Below are positions 1 to 10,832 of a stretch of DNA of 64,000 nt, piece after piece (within the stretch, counting starts at the first letter, position 1; each line of letters starts with the position of its first letter). The notes under the pieces are model-generated. The model did no database searches and was not told where the DNA came from. It worked only from the letters and a program-made list of their open reading frames with translations. Made by a program: the position numbers and the translations under genes. The stretch is from assembly GCA_030704615.1 (NCBI GenBank), contig CM060731.1:1488001-1552000 (forward strand), written 5' to 3'. Source of the stretch: Takakia lepidozioides. Lineage: Eukaryota; Streptophyta; Takakiopsida; Takakiales; Takakiaceae.

Positions 1-222
1 CGTTGGTTAATGATGTTTGTTTTTTGGACGGCAGGCGTACCCTTGATGATTCGAATTTCGTAGTGACGCATAGTCCACGAGGAGACACTTTCGTCCCAGC
101 CTTTCGAACCCAAGTGGTGCATCACCGCCGTTTCATCTTCTTTTGTCGTGTCTACTCAGTCACCCCTCTCGCGCCCTTTACATCTACACTCTTTGCCCTT
201 TTTCCCTGTCTCTGTTCTTCTT

Positions 223-3200
223 ATGCGCGAACCTGAGAGGGAGGGAGTTCGTGCACCAGAGAAAAGACACCGTCGCACGCTACGCAAATTGTACTTCGGA
301 CGTAGGCCAATGCAGAAGGGGAGGAAGCAGATGCGTCTGCAAGAAGAGATTGTCATCTCGCAGCAGCAGACCACGCAGGCAACCCAACCACCAGTGAGAG
401 CTCCGTGCTATCGGGGTGCGCACAGCTGATCGAGCACCGAAACCCCCCTCATTTTTCTTGTGCAATTCTTAGACTGTATGCTAGCAGACTTGAATGCAAA
501 AGATGTTTGCATGTCTAACTGGAAAGGTGGAGGTGCTGGAGGGATTGCAGGAATCCGAAGAGCCGCAGGAAGAGTCCGTGGAGCTACCTGCAACACGCAC
601 ACCCAGCCGATCCACGAGCACGGGTCTTCCTGCCGGGCCTAGCCCTGTGCGTTTGAAGGACGCGTTGTGGAAGGGCAAGTCTTTGCAGTTCAAAGCCCCA
701 GAGAGCAACTCGCGTTCGAAGGTCATGGAGAATCGCCAGCAGGGGTCGGGCCCTTCTCCAACAAAGACCAAGAAGAAGCAGCCCGTCCTTCAACTGGTTT
801 TTGAACCGGACCAGGCCGTTTCCCCCCCACCCAGACGAATGAAGCAGAAGGGTACAGGGCAGATTCAATTGCAGCAGACACCTTTACCTGCAAGAATGAG
901 GAAGCACAAGGCAATCAGGGGGAGGGCGGAGCAGTCTCCCACAAAACCGATTCCACGAGCTGAAGCCCAGTTCCTGCTTGATTTCCAGCCTGGTGATGTT
1001 GGGGGCGTCTCTGCTGCAGTGAAGGCAATGGGATCGACCGATTTTGTCGATATGTTACCGGAGGAGGGTGCTGCCGCTCAACGTTCGCAGCAAGACCTGA
1101 CCACCATAGAGGAAGATCTTCAGAATACTGCAGGCCCGGAGGAGGCCTCTGCAATGGCAGAATTGCCCGCAAAGATTCCCCAGAGTGCAGCTCCAGTTGG
1201 GGATGCTCCAGCTGCTCAGCCCCTACCGCCACCTGCAGAAATGTCTCCGGAGGAATTCCAAAGTGCAGCGGATACAATGTTGGAGGAGACACACAGTAGC
1301 ATTGGTAGAGTTCTGGGCAGCAGGGTATTCCAGCTGACTCTTCGAATCCCACTCTGTCGCATGGTCTCCCTTCCCATCGTCAGGCAGGCACTTCCCGGAG
1401 ATGTGGATAAGCTCAAGTTCGCATTTCGAGAAGGGTACCGTCTAGGTTCGCCAACCTTCTACGTTTCCATTGAGAATGAGGACGGCGAAACTCGTGGACC
1501 CACTGCGGATGAATTGTCAGCATGGGATACCCACTGGCACACTCGCAACGACGAATTCGAGGCAACGTTGAAGGGTGATCGAGACTTCGGCCATATGTCG
1601 GGTAAAATGTTTCTTCTTGTGTGGGACGGGAATCACCGACTTCTTGCCTGGTGGGAATACATCAAGCAGAACCATGCCAAGCATATTGGCTGGCATTACA
1701 TGGTGGAGTGTGTCATCCTCAAGGTGAAGGCAGCAGACTCCTCCCTGCTCAAGAATGCCATGGCGGACCTCAACTCGTAAGATACTCATACCCTCCCAAG
1801 CACGTTCGAAATGCGGTGCCGCATTTCGGTTTCCAATCTGTTTTGTTTCCGTGCTTCCGTGGACTGAACTGGAGAGTGTGCCTTGCAAGGTCACTGAAAA
1901 TGCGTACGTGCATACCCACATGGCACATATGTTGTACAGGGTGAGGAAAACTGGTCTCACTGATCCGCACATGTTTGCGGAAATGCTGGAGCCCGAGCTC
2001 ATTCAGAAAGTCGTGGCAAAAACAGACCGGACATGGTATCGTCTCACTATGGATGGATGGTAGAGGTGATATACAAAGTAAGTCATCCTCCCATTTCCCT
2101 CTGTTCATCCTTCCCCAATTTTCAGTAATTCCACATGAATCAAATGTAACGCTTCTGCATGTTTTTGTTGGCAGTCAAACATCAAGCTAGATTTGGCCCA
2201 TGCCAAACACTTCTTCATGGAAAGTGAGGGGCAGGTCAAAACGTTGCAGTCATTGATTGAGTACTTGAAGGAAGCCGGGGTTCAAGTCCAGAATGAAATA
2301 CAAGTCAAAGCTTGTGAAGCTAGTGGCCATTGCAGATCCGGCACTTGGAAAGGACTTCATCCCCGAGATTGCAAAACACTATTCTCGGGCCATGCAGCCG
2401 ACCATGCAGTTGGAGAAACTGCGTCACCTCTCAACGGCATGTGTTGAGGCGAAAGAGAAGGTGAGGTTTCATTACACTGAAGTTCATTCCTAGCAATAGC
2501 CACTCGACTTCCTGCTCCTGACATTGGATCGGAAATTGCAGACACGGTGGCTGTCGATCTGGAATGCATCGGAGAGTATAAGGACAATGTGGTCTTTTCC
2601 ACTCGAAGTTTCCGATCCTGCAGTGGATGTGTGGCTCAACCGCATGACTTGGTGGTTCCAGGTAATGCATACAAATTTGTTCGGCTTGTACGTCAAATGG
2701 GATGGAACACAGACATTGGAAGACTACGTGACACGTTTCAGATGTGCGTACAAGGACAACCTCTTCGCCAGGGAGCTGCAGACAGCAAGAAGGAGCGTGG
2801 AGTTCACACATCAAGAGGGAGCAGGAAAAGCTGCAATGCGAATTGTTTACAGGTGAAGCCCAGCTGCCCTTGTATGCAAAGCTTGGTTATGAGGTTTGTC
2901 TGGGAAATGCGGCACTGCATTTGCATTTTATGATTTCGGTTGCACTCTGCGAATACGTTGGTCTCAACTTCTGCTCATGCATGTTGACTGCCATGCAGGT
3001 ATATGAAATACGTGCTTCTTCAGACAGGGGCCCTGGCTCAAGAGCCCCCGTTCTTCATGGCTTGGACCGTGGCGGGCCCAAGCTGTGTCTACACACCCGA
3101 GATGCAGTAACAATGGCACGCCGCGCATCTCGTTGGATGCCTGTGGTACTTGGACATGTCTGGCGGAATTGTTGACGAGTCTGAGACAGCAGTTGTGACA

Positions 3201-4596
3201 CCCAAGAAAACGAAGAAGCAGAAACAGAAAGACCAGGAAGAGGGTGACGAAGAGGACTCCGATGGAGACTTTGCAACCAGCCCGCCCCCCGAAACGCAGC
3301 CGAAATCCCCTGTGCCCACCGTTGTCACGAGAAGGACGAGAACAGGCTCGGCAAAGAAGGCACTCTTCAACCCCCCCGGGGGGGCACCCTTTCGAGCCGG
3401 TGGAAATTAAGAGGCCGAGAGTGGATCCTGATACAATAGTCCAGTGTGTAAATGAGAGTTTTTTGGCGGCTTCGGATGGACGGGCAGCCAAGTTGGCATA
3501 CATAAAGACCATGGAGGGTCTGAAGGGCAGAGCACGAAAGAAGGCAGCTGCCGAAGAGGCTTCCGACACCCTTGGGTTTCTGAAGATGGTCTCGTTCTTT
3601 GAGAGGGTGTGTCCAGACAAGGATTGTAGGAGGGGCGAAAAAGCCACCGAGTGGTCTTGCGATATGATCATCTTGGATATTCCGGACAGAGAGCCTGTGG
3701 AAGGACTGCAAGCTTTGCCATCTTGGAACAGGTACTCTGAGGACTTTTGGAAGAAAGGATTCGGGCTCGGCCGCATGGTGTTGGACGACAGAGGCTGTGT
3801 GGTTGTCCTGGCGAGCAGAGGCAAAAACACGCAGACAGGAATTACGAAGTGGACCCGCAAGAGCGCCGTCCCAATTCTGAAGAAGAAGTGGACGTGCATC
3901 AACACATTGGGCCTTCGGTCGGAAGGGAAGAAGGTAATTACGACATTGGCACTCGTCCATTCATTTTGTTAGGTGTTTTGAAATGGGGTGCCGCATTCGA
4001 TTTCTAATCGTTCCCCACTGTGTATGCAGACGAAGCAGTTCGATGCATATTGCTTTGTGAAGGAGAACTCCACCTTTGCTTTCCGGAAGGATGGATTGTT
4101 GGTTGACCCGAATTGCGACCCCATCGATTACGACGTCCTGTTCAACAACGTTCCCACGGAACTTCTCCCTCATAGCCTCACTTCAACGGAACCCCTGTGG
4201 TATTCACGGACTTGGAGCCCTGCCTTCATTCAGACAATTATGGAGACATGCACTGACCTGGAGGGCACAGTGCTCGACCTCATCTGTGGGACATGTATGC
4301 AGAATCTTATACTATGTTATTCTGCAAATTCTCGTTATGCTTTAATTCGCAACATCTGAAGGGCCATGTTATAATGTGTGGATGGCATTGTAACAGGTGC
4401 CTCAATGTGGGCTAGGCGGTTTTCCGACCGACACCTCTTTGCCTACGAGGAGGACACATCCGTCTGGGGATCCCATCTGGAAGGGCTTCAACGGAATGTG
4501 AAGGCTCCCATCGAAGCCAAAGATTCCTCGGATTCGTTGGAGTTAGAGGAAGAGACAGTGGACTTTGATGCCGAGGAGAACCCGGAATACGAGTGA
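223..4596 (+). CDS. ParB-like domain plus beta-class DNA methyltransferase-like protein (family copy 1)
   Basis: Spliced gene of an unnamed family. The likely first exon, 223-393, encodes a basic N-terminus (KRHRRTLRKLYF) and ends at a CA|GTGAGA donor. The next long exon runs to about 1775. It is acidic and low complexity, then (about 1340-1775) resembles a ParB/sulfiredoxin fold: LPGDVDKLKFAF, then LLVWDGNHRLLAWW, the DGNHR box of that superfamily. Later exons are approximately 1878-2066, 2175-2460, 2542-2856, 2999-3105, 3150-3933, 4030-4294 and 4397-4596. The 3412-3933 exon has MIILDIPDREP at the place of a DPPY/SPPW catalytic motif, and the 4030-4294 exon ends in VLDLICGT, an AdoMet motif I, followed by RHLFAYEED. 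Motif IV before motif I is the beta-class order. Frame breaks near 2280 and in a C7G7 run at 3371-3384 mean it is either decayed or mis-assembled. The domain calls are inference from motifs; function is unknown. Confidence 0.55.
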
Positions 4597-4772
4597 GTGC
4601 AAACATTGTAAGTTTACAAAGCCTTCTGGGTGATTTTTTGTCAAACGCATTTCCGGACTGTGGTTCTCATTGGTCTCGTGGGTGATTGTTATGTGCAGGA
4701 TTCTAGGATCCGGGTCAAAACATGTAGGGCCTACACTTCCTGCCAGGAAGAATGTCCCGTTCTTTGCGAGGG

Positions 4773-5660
4773 TGAATACTTTTCTGACCCCAGTCAATGG
4801 TGGGACAATCGAGGCAAGAAGGTGAATGTTTGTTGGATTATAGAGAGTAGCAGATGCAATTGAGCGTAGGAACTAGTGTGATAAGTTGAGTTGGGTGCTT
4901 CCTAGAACAAGTCTAGGCTGTCATCGTCAACTGCTAGCAACAAGACAAGGTTGTATGCATGATTCGTGCGAGGCATGGATAGCTGAAGGAGCAGGGATAG
5001 AGTGTGGGTGCAGATTCACCCAAGAGGGCCGGACTTCAAGCTCCAGATTAACTATGCAGCTACAAGAAACTTGCATGGGTAGATGGTCAACTGGCAGCAA
5101 CGGCACAATTGATAAAATCAGACATTGTTAATGAAGGCATATTCTTCAACACATTTCACCCTGTTTTTCCCTCTTATCAGAATCGGCCCAAAATTTCCAT
5201 GTTGAATTCTGCAAGTTAGTTGGTTGAGTGAATCTAGTTTGGGAGTGACTTTGACATGATACTGCTATGTGACAACAGGAAAGTATAAAAAAACAAGTAA
5301 CAGACATGAGGAGAACCTGTGGAATGAATACTTTTCTGCCCCCAGTCAATGATGGGACAACCGAGGCAAAAAGGTGAATGCCTGCTACATTTCAGAGAGT
5401 AGCAGACGCAATTGAGCATAGGAACTAGTGTGATAAGCTGAGTTGGGTGTTTCCTAGCTGAACAAATCTAGGCTGTCATTGTTAGCTCCTAGTAGCAAGG
5501 CAAGGATGAATGCATGATTTTGTGCAGGGGCATGGATAGCTGAAGGAGCAGGGATAGAGTGTGGGTCCAGATTCATCCTAGAGGGCCAAATTTCAAGCAC
5601 AAGATTACCTATGATTCCCTGTGGATCAATAACTACAAGAAACCTCCATGGGTAGATGGT
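4773..5660. repeat. Direct repeat pair, 552-bp offset (family R1)
   Basis: Two copies of one sequence, about 4773-5229 and 5325-5660, are offset by 552 bp. Shared landmarks are CCCAGTCAATG, GAACTAGTGTGATAAG, CTAGGCTGTCAT and GGGTAGATGG. The second copy stops at 5660. Related copies occur at 34.44-34.81 and 34.86-35.10 kb, and an inverted partial copy near 32.93-33.0 kb, so this is a dispersed family. No open reading frame is conserved among copies. Confidence 0.75.
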
Positions 5661-6728
5661 CTATTCCGTGGAACTCACTGAAGTCTTGCATTATGAGGAT
5701 CAGAACTGCTTGGCAACTTACTTGCACGAGGCCTTGACCCTTAAGGCAATCCCCAGAGCAGCAGTAGCTTTTGGGCTGCTTTTTTACTTTGTTTTTTTCA
5801 TTTTGTCCCATAAGCTCTTTGAGCTTTCTGCAGATGTAATAAAGTACCATTTTGTATCATTTCATTCATTTTCATTTCATTTTGTTTCATGGCATGTCTT
5901 TCATCGTTTGTGCATTTCTAATGCATGATTAACTCTCTTGTATGGCATTACATGCGTATGTACTAGTCGACTCACTACAAACACCAAAACTTCAAAGCAT
6001 GAATCACTATGAATGATTGTTCAAGTAATTTCGAGCACTTCATTTAAAGTAATAAAGCAGTGGTTGCGCCAACTTCCGCAGTCGCAATTGCCACTGGGCA
6101 TGTAGCATTGCAAGTTATGTGGTCTACTACCACGTGGCGCCCCGGGCCCGTGGCCACGTGGCAGCAGTGTTGCTTGTCGTGGCGCCGCCATGTCGGCATC
6201 CACATTGTCGTCCACGTCCACGTCCGCATCCATGTGTCCATGTGTCCCGCGCTCCGGTGAGTCGGTCCACTCATCCGGAGGGAAAAGTCAAAGTCAGCCC
6301 AAAAGGTCAGACACACGGGCGGCCCGTCTGGTTACGCCACGTGGTTCTTCAGCATTAATCGCTAAGTAGTTGTTCGCGCGTCTGCGTCTTTTACCACTCC
6401 AATCATTGGATGTTCAACCCAACTACCACGTTTGTTGTAACTAGTCGTTTGTAACTTCCAGTCGATCCCAATTTTTTGACTTTTACAACTCAAAATGAGT
6501 CGTTACCCCAATGGTAAATGACACAAATGCATGGATGGTGAAGTGGACGTGCCCGGCATGAGACGACTTTCAATCTACTACGAGTTGTCATATTGGGCGG
6601 TACATATTCCACAAAAACACCGTCAATATCCATATGCATGCATGTGATATTGCACATTGATATGCGTTGCATTGTCACTTTCATGTACAAAAATTTGTGT
6701 AAGTCTTTGTGGGTGGGGATATATGTAG
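5661..6728. other. No gene seen; AT-rich stretch and a GC-rich G-box cluster
   Basis: No coding sequence is supported here. The stretch 6119-6330 is GC-rich with several CACGTGG motifs, two of them flanking a GC-rich core that is partly self-complementary. A CACTACAA sequence at 5973 resembles a CACTA terminus but its flanks do not match those of the right end at 9570. The CACTA transposase similarity begins only at 6729. Confidence 0.5.
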
Positions 6729-7757
6729 GACCTGAAGATTCGCCATCTTCTAGATCCCATGCATATTGAGAAGAATGTCTGCTCGTCCCTTTTTCGGGTT
6801 CTTCATGGCACGCCGACAAAGAAGGGAGTGGCTGCAAAAAGAGATTCTCTCGGTGTTAGAAAGGAGCTTGAGGAGCAGGGTTGCATGCGCCATCTATGAG
6901 CCGAACAAAATGGTGTGAACCCAAAGGGTGTTGTACGGTGGAAGTATAGGCGCGCACATTGGCAATGGACAAAGGAGGAATACAAGAAAGTGATAGCCAC
7001 CATAAGTGTTGTCCGAACATCAACTGGTTATGGGTTATCCCTCCGTACAAAGTTCAGCGAAAAAAACGGGGTCCATGGTTTGAAGTCTCATGACTACCAC
7101 AATCTATTGCAAGACATCTTGCCCATTGCAGTACGTGGGACATTGACTCTCGAGGTTCGTGAGACAATCTATAGATTGGGAGGCTTGTTCCGGTGGATTT
7201 GCTCCAAAGAGTTGGAAGAAACAGATTTTCCACGCATGAAGAAGCAGGCGGCGGAGGTAATGTGTATGTTGGAGATGCACCTTCCTCCCTCCTTCTTTGA
7301 TATCCAAGTGCACTTGGTAGTGTATATAGTGGAAGAGGCTTCAATTGCCGGCCCCGTTCATTCTCGGTCGATGTACTTCCTTGAGTGTTATATGAAGATT
7401 TTGAAAGGATTTGTAAGACAAATGGCGCACCCGGAGGGTAGCATGGCAGAGGGGTATACGTTGCAAGAAGCTATGTTCTATTGCATGGAGTACATGACAA
7501 GGGTGGATGAGGAAGCCCCTCGGATGTGGAAGGAAGAGGAGGATGCACGAACCAAGGACATCGTTTTGCTCAAAAAATCGAAGAGGGTAAAATTGCCGAC
7601 CTTGGTGATTGAGCAAGCGCATGACTTCATACTGAAGAACACCACATCCATACATGAGTGGGAGATAAGATACAATAATCTTGTTCAGCAACGAGAAGAG
7701 GAGATGCTTGCACGGAGGCGGAACCATCCAAGGCCGGTTACTAGACGCCCACGATGA
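6729..7757 (+). pseudogene. CACTA transposase, TNP2 C-terminus and DUF4218
   Basis: Begins after a plausible acceptor with LLDPMHIEKNVCSSLF, the conserved end of the TNP2 transposase domain. An in-frame TGA at about 6897 interrupts it. The frame then continues through LKSHDYHNLLQDILPIAVRG, LEMHLPPSFFDIQVHLVVY, AGPVHSRSMYFLECYM and HPEGSMAEGY, which are hallmarks of DUF4218 in plant CACTA transposases. The part encoding the catalytic DDE core upstream is absent, so the protein could not be active. The neighbouring DUF4216-like region belongs to the same original protein. Confidence 0.8.
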
Positions 7758-7939
7758 GGAGCGGGCCGCCGGAATGTTCATTCACAAAATTTGCCCATGG
7801 AATTGCAGCCTCTAAGTTCATTCCAACAGTGGCTTCGGACTTCACTTTATGACGTCGTTGCTCAAGGAGAGGTGGTTTTAGATTTGGTGCAAGACATTGC
7901 AAAGGGCCCCTCTCAATTCGCGACCTCACACACGGCAGT

Positions 7940-8701
7940 TTGGTTCACGGTTGTCATTTCCGCATTCGTGCTCTTGACTTGAAGCGCAAAACAACCTTTG
8001 ATTCTGGCTTGTGTGCCACATATTGGCAAGACTCTGTGTGGGGCAAGAGAGATACACGACCTGCTATGAGCAAACTTGAGTACATTGGAGAGCTTGAGAG
8101 CATACTCCAACTTCAGTATACAAGGTACCGGCCTTTTCTCTTAGGGGGAAGGTGGTTCCAGCCACATTTTGTGGGGCCCTCCACAACACTAGTGCAAGAT
8201 GATTGTGGTTTCATGCGCGTCAATGCAGATAGGCTCAACCCTACTCATCGTCCCTCTGATGAGCCTTTTTCACGGCCTTCAGACATGGAGCAAGTTTTCT
8301 TCTCCGATGACCAAATAAGAGGGGGGAATTGGAAGGTGGTTGTGCATGCTCAGCCAAGAGGAAGACGTATCTATCATGGTCTCGGATCTCCATGGGGTGA
8401 GGCAATTGCGGTGGATGGAGAGACTGGTCATAATGATGCTGATGATGGAGGTTGGGTAGAGGGGGTAGAAGAGGATGATGATGCCTCGGACAATGCATCC
8501 TGGACCCTATATGATGAAGCTCTAGAAGATACGGATGTTGGAGAAGGAGACGAAGACACGGCCATTGACAACAAGGTGGAGGATGATTCGGAGGTGCCTT
8601 TTGAGGGCCGGGCCATTTATAACGATAACTCCAATGACCAAGAAGACTTGCAGCTTGATGAGGATGAAGAAGCTCCGGATGATGATGTTCAAGTCGATTA
8701 G
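7940..8701 (+). pseudogene. CACTA-encoded DUF4216-like region with acidic tail
   Basis: Reads VHGCHFRIRALDLKRKTTFDSG, LEYIGELESILQLQY, FLLGGRWFQP and EPFSRPSDMEQVFFSDD, then GNWKVVVHAQPRGR. This is the pattern of DUF4216, usually found at the C-terminus of plant CACTA transposases. It ends in a long Asp/Glu-rich tail (about 8420-8700), also usual for this group. The open frame is clean for 253 codons but is separated from the upstream transposase part by a stop, so it is treated as a remnant. Confidence 0.7.
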
Positions 8702-8989
8702 ACACAAAATCAAAGCTCCATAACAATTCTCGCACCGAACTCGACCCATCCCTTCGATTGATTGTACATCTACATGCATATTGTAGTTTATTTCTATGAT
8801 TGATCAAATATGGTTGTGGCTGGTAGTCTTTCAAGAAAGAAGGCAGAGACAATGAATATGTTGGAGCAACACATACAGATGTGGTATCAAGAGAATTATC
8901 AAAATGAATGTCACAATCTACAAGAAGGTCCACAACAACAAACTAAACCATAAAGAAAAACAAACACCCTACCCCAGTACCATATGAAA

Positions 8990-9559
8990 AAAAAAAAAAC
9001 TAAGAACCCCCAAAGGCTCTAAACATAAACCTAGAAAGCCGTGTAGTCGCTGCCTGCGACCCCCCCGCATCGCAACCTGCGACGCGGATTTTAAGATTTA
9101 TGAGGCCGGGGGTCGCAAAATGTGACATGTTTTTTTGTTTTGAAAGAATAGGGCAGCCAGGCTGTATGCGACGCCCGGCCGTCGCAGGGGCCTTTTGCCC
9201 TTCATGCCACCATGCGACGGCCGGGTGTCGCAAAAAATGTTGCGATAAAAGAAAGGGCAAGAAATGATATATTTTTTTTGGGCTTGCGACGACCGGCCGT
9301 TGCCAGAAAAGGCTGGCTTCTCCCCTTCGCTGGAGGCGACGCTTGGGCGTCGGATGGAAGGGCTGCCTGCTGCCCTTCATCCGCCCATGCGACGGCCAGG
9401 CATTGCCGCCTGGTCCCGGCGCCAGGTGACAACCCGCGGGGTTTGGCTGCAACGGCCCGACGTCGCAAACACATTCCGCGGGGTTGGCGTCGCACGCTCG
9501 ACGCCGCGCGCGGGGCATGGGGGCGCGGGGCATGTCGCAAACCCCCTTCCCCCCCCAAT
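8990..9559. repeat. Subterminal TGCGAC repeat region of the CACTA element
   Basis: GC-rich stretch with many copies of GCGAC / GTCGC in both orientations, for example near 9056, 9078, 9110, 9168, 9212, 9285, 9388, 9460 and 9530, several paired as short inverted repeats (CCGGCCGTCGC). CACTA elements carry such arrays as transposase-binding sites next to their ends. The adjacent TAGTG terminus supports that reading. The open frames through it are by-products of the repeat. Confidence 0.55.
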
Positions 9560-9570
9560 TTGCTGTAGTG

Positions 9571-10100
9571 CACGTTCGTTCGCTGATGTCGTAGCCTTTC
9601 CAATATACGAAATACTCAAGACGTTTATACTTGATGCGAGAGTCTAAGACTTCGTCGACTTCATACTCAATTTTCTGATTGACTTCGAATGGTGGAGGTG
9701 GTACGGAGACTCTCTCTGGAATATTCGATGGATGATACAACTCCAATAATGAAACATGAAAGACTGGATGGATGCGCATACTTCGCGAGAGTTCAATCCA
9801 AAAACTGACCGGATTTATTTGTTGAATAATTTTGAATGGTCCCAGGCGTTGATAATCCAACTTCCTTGATGGTCGCGAGGTTTGTATGTCATGTCGAAGA
9901 AGCCACGCACGATCTCCGACCTTGAAACGGGGTTGGAGTTGGCGATGTTGATCTGCATACTCATTGTATTGTTTTTGAGCTTCTGCGAGATGGAATGTAA
10001 GCTCTTTGTGAATCATAGCAAGATGAGTAACAAAGTTTTCTGCAGCAGTGCTTCCAACAGTCTTCACGTGGAAAGGGTTTGCTCTGGATCTCAGTAGCTG
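9571..10100 (-). pseudogene. Ty3/gypsy chromovirus integrase C-terminus and chromodomain
   Basis: The minus strand reads the end of a gypsy polyprotein: QPRFKVGDRAWLLRH, then SRKLDYQRLGPFKI, RIHPVFHVSLLELYHP, and the start of a chromodomain (EVDEVLDSR, YFVYWKGYDISERT). This is the integrase tail plus chromodomain of a chromovirus. The frame is cut exactly after SERT by the CACTA terminus, so the rest of the chromodomain is separated from it. No long terminal repeat was found next to it. It is a fragment with no catalytic domains left. Confidence 0.85.
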
Positions 10101-10208
10101 TTTTTCTTCAGTGAACCATGACTGTTTGCATCTTGCTCCCTCCCTTTCCGATAAAAAGAAAAAAAAATCACAAATCCAAATACCTGAAATAATTATAGCC
10201 TAGGAGTT

Positions 10209-10372
10209 GGCTCAATTTTATCAAATACTATAAAAAAATGTTACAATTTGAGGTTTAGAGATATAACTTTGAGATTGCCAAGTTGGGTTTGGCTCAATTT
10301 TATCAAATACTTTAAAAAAATGTTACAATTTGAGGTTTAGAGATATAACTTTGAGATTGCCAAGTTGGGTTT
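10209..10372. repeat. 82-bp tandem duplication
   Basis: Two adjacent 82-bp units (10209-10290 and 10291-10372) start with GGCTCAATTTTATCAAATAC and differ by about one base. The unit is AT-rich with no coding sense. It lies about 460 bp upstream of the transporter start codon, so it could sit in that gene's promoter. Confidence 0.9.
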
Positions 10373-10832
10373 AGGACAGAGACACGGTAGCAAGGTACTG
10401 TGTTGGAAGGGTGGATGAGCAAAGGATGTGTGCAATTGTAGAGGGGAGGAAGGTGTGTGGGATGCACGATTTGTCTCTGGATACGATCTTCGTAGTCGTG
10501 CAAGATGCGCATCGTTTGCAGTACATATGAGAGAGGGGTGCGGGGATGCAGTGAAACATTGCAAGTGTGAAAGTATGTACTCACTGATTTGCTTGTACGT
10601 TTGAAAAAGCTGTTTCCTCACTCTTGCATCTCTTTTTGATGGGCTGCAGTAGTTTTGGGTATGTGCTGCAGCTGTTCACCGCTTCACCAAGCCTTGCAAA
10701 AGTGACAGTGAATGGATTGAGTCAGATTATGGAATCAAGTGAGAAGTTCAGTGTCAGGGGGATTGATATGTAGGGAGAAGGAGAAGGTGTCGGAATTTGA
10801 ATGGCTCTGAGTTCGGAGACGCAGTGAGGTGA

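Larger units (their letters stand above)
6729..9570 (+). mobile_element. CACTA (En/Spm) DNA transposon, 5'-truncated
   Basis: Remnant of a CACTA-superfamily element. It contains the C-terminal part of a TNP2-type transposase with DUF4218 (6729-7757), a DUF4216-like region (7940-8701) and a GC-rich subterminal region. The right end at 9560-9570 reads TGCTGTAGTG, which on the other strand begins CACTACAGCA, the diagnostic CACTA terminus. It interrupts the chromodomain of a gypsy element on its right. A matching left terminus was not found, so the 5' end is lost or rearranged. Confidence 0.75.

Noticed and set aside
5973-9570. CACTACAA at 5973 as the left end of the CACTA element
   Set aside because: Only the first seven bases match the right end and the 3-bp flanks differ (ACT against CAC).
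9212-9647. Open frames on both strands through the GC-rich 9.2-9.6 kb stretch as genes
   Set aside because: They are by-products of TGCGAC repeats without stops; no family motif.
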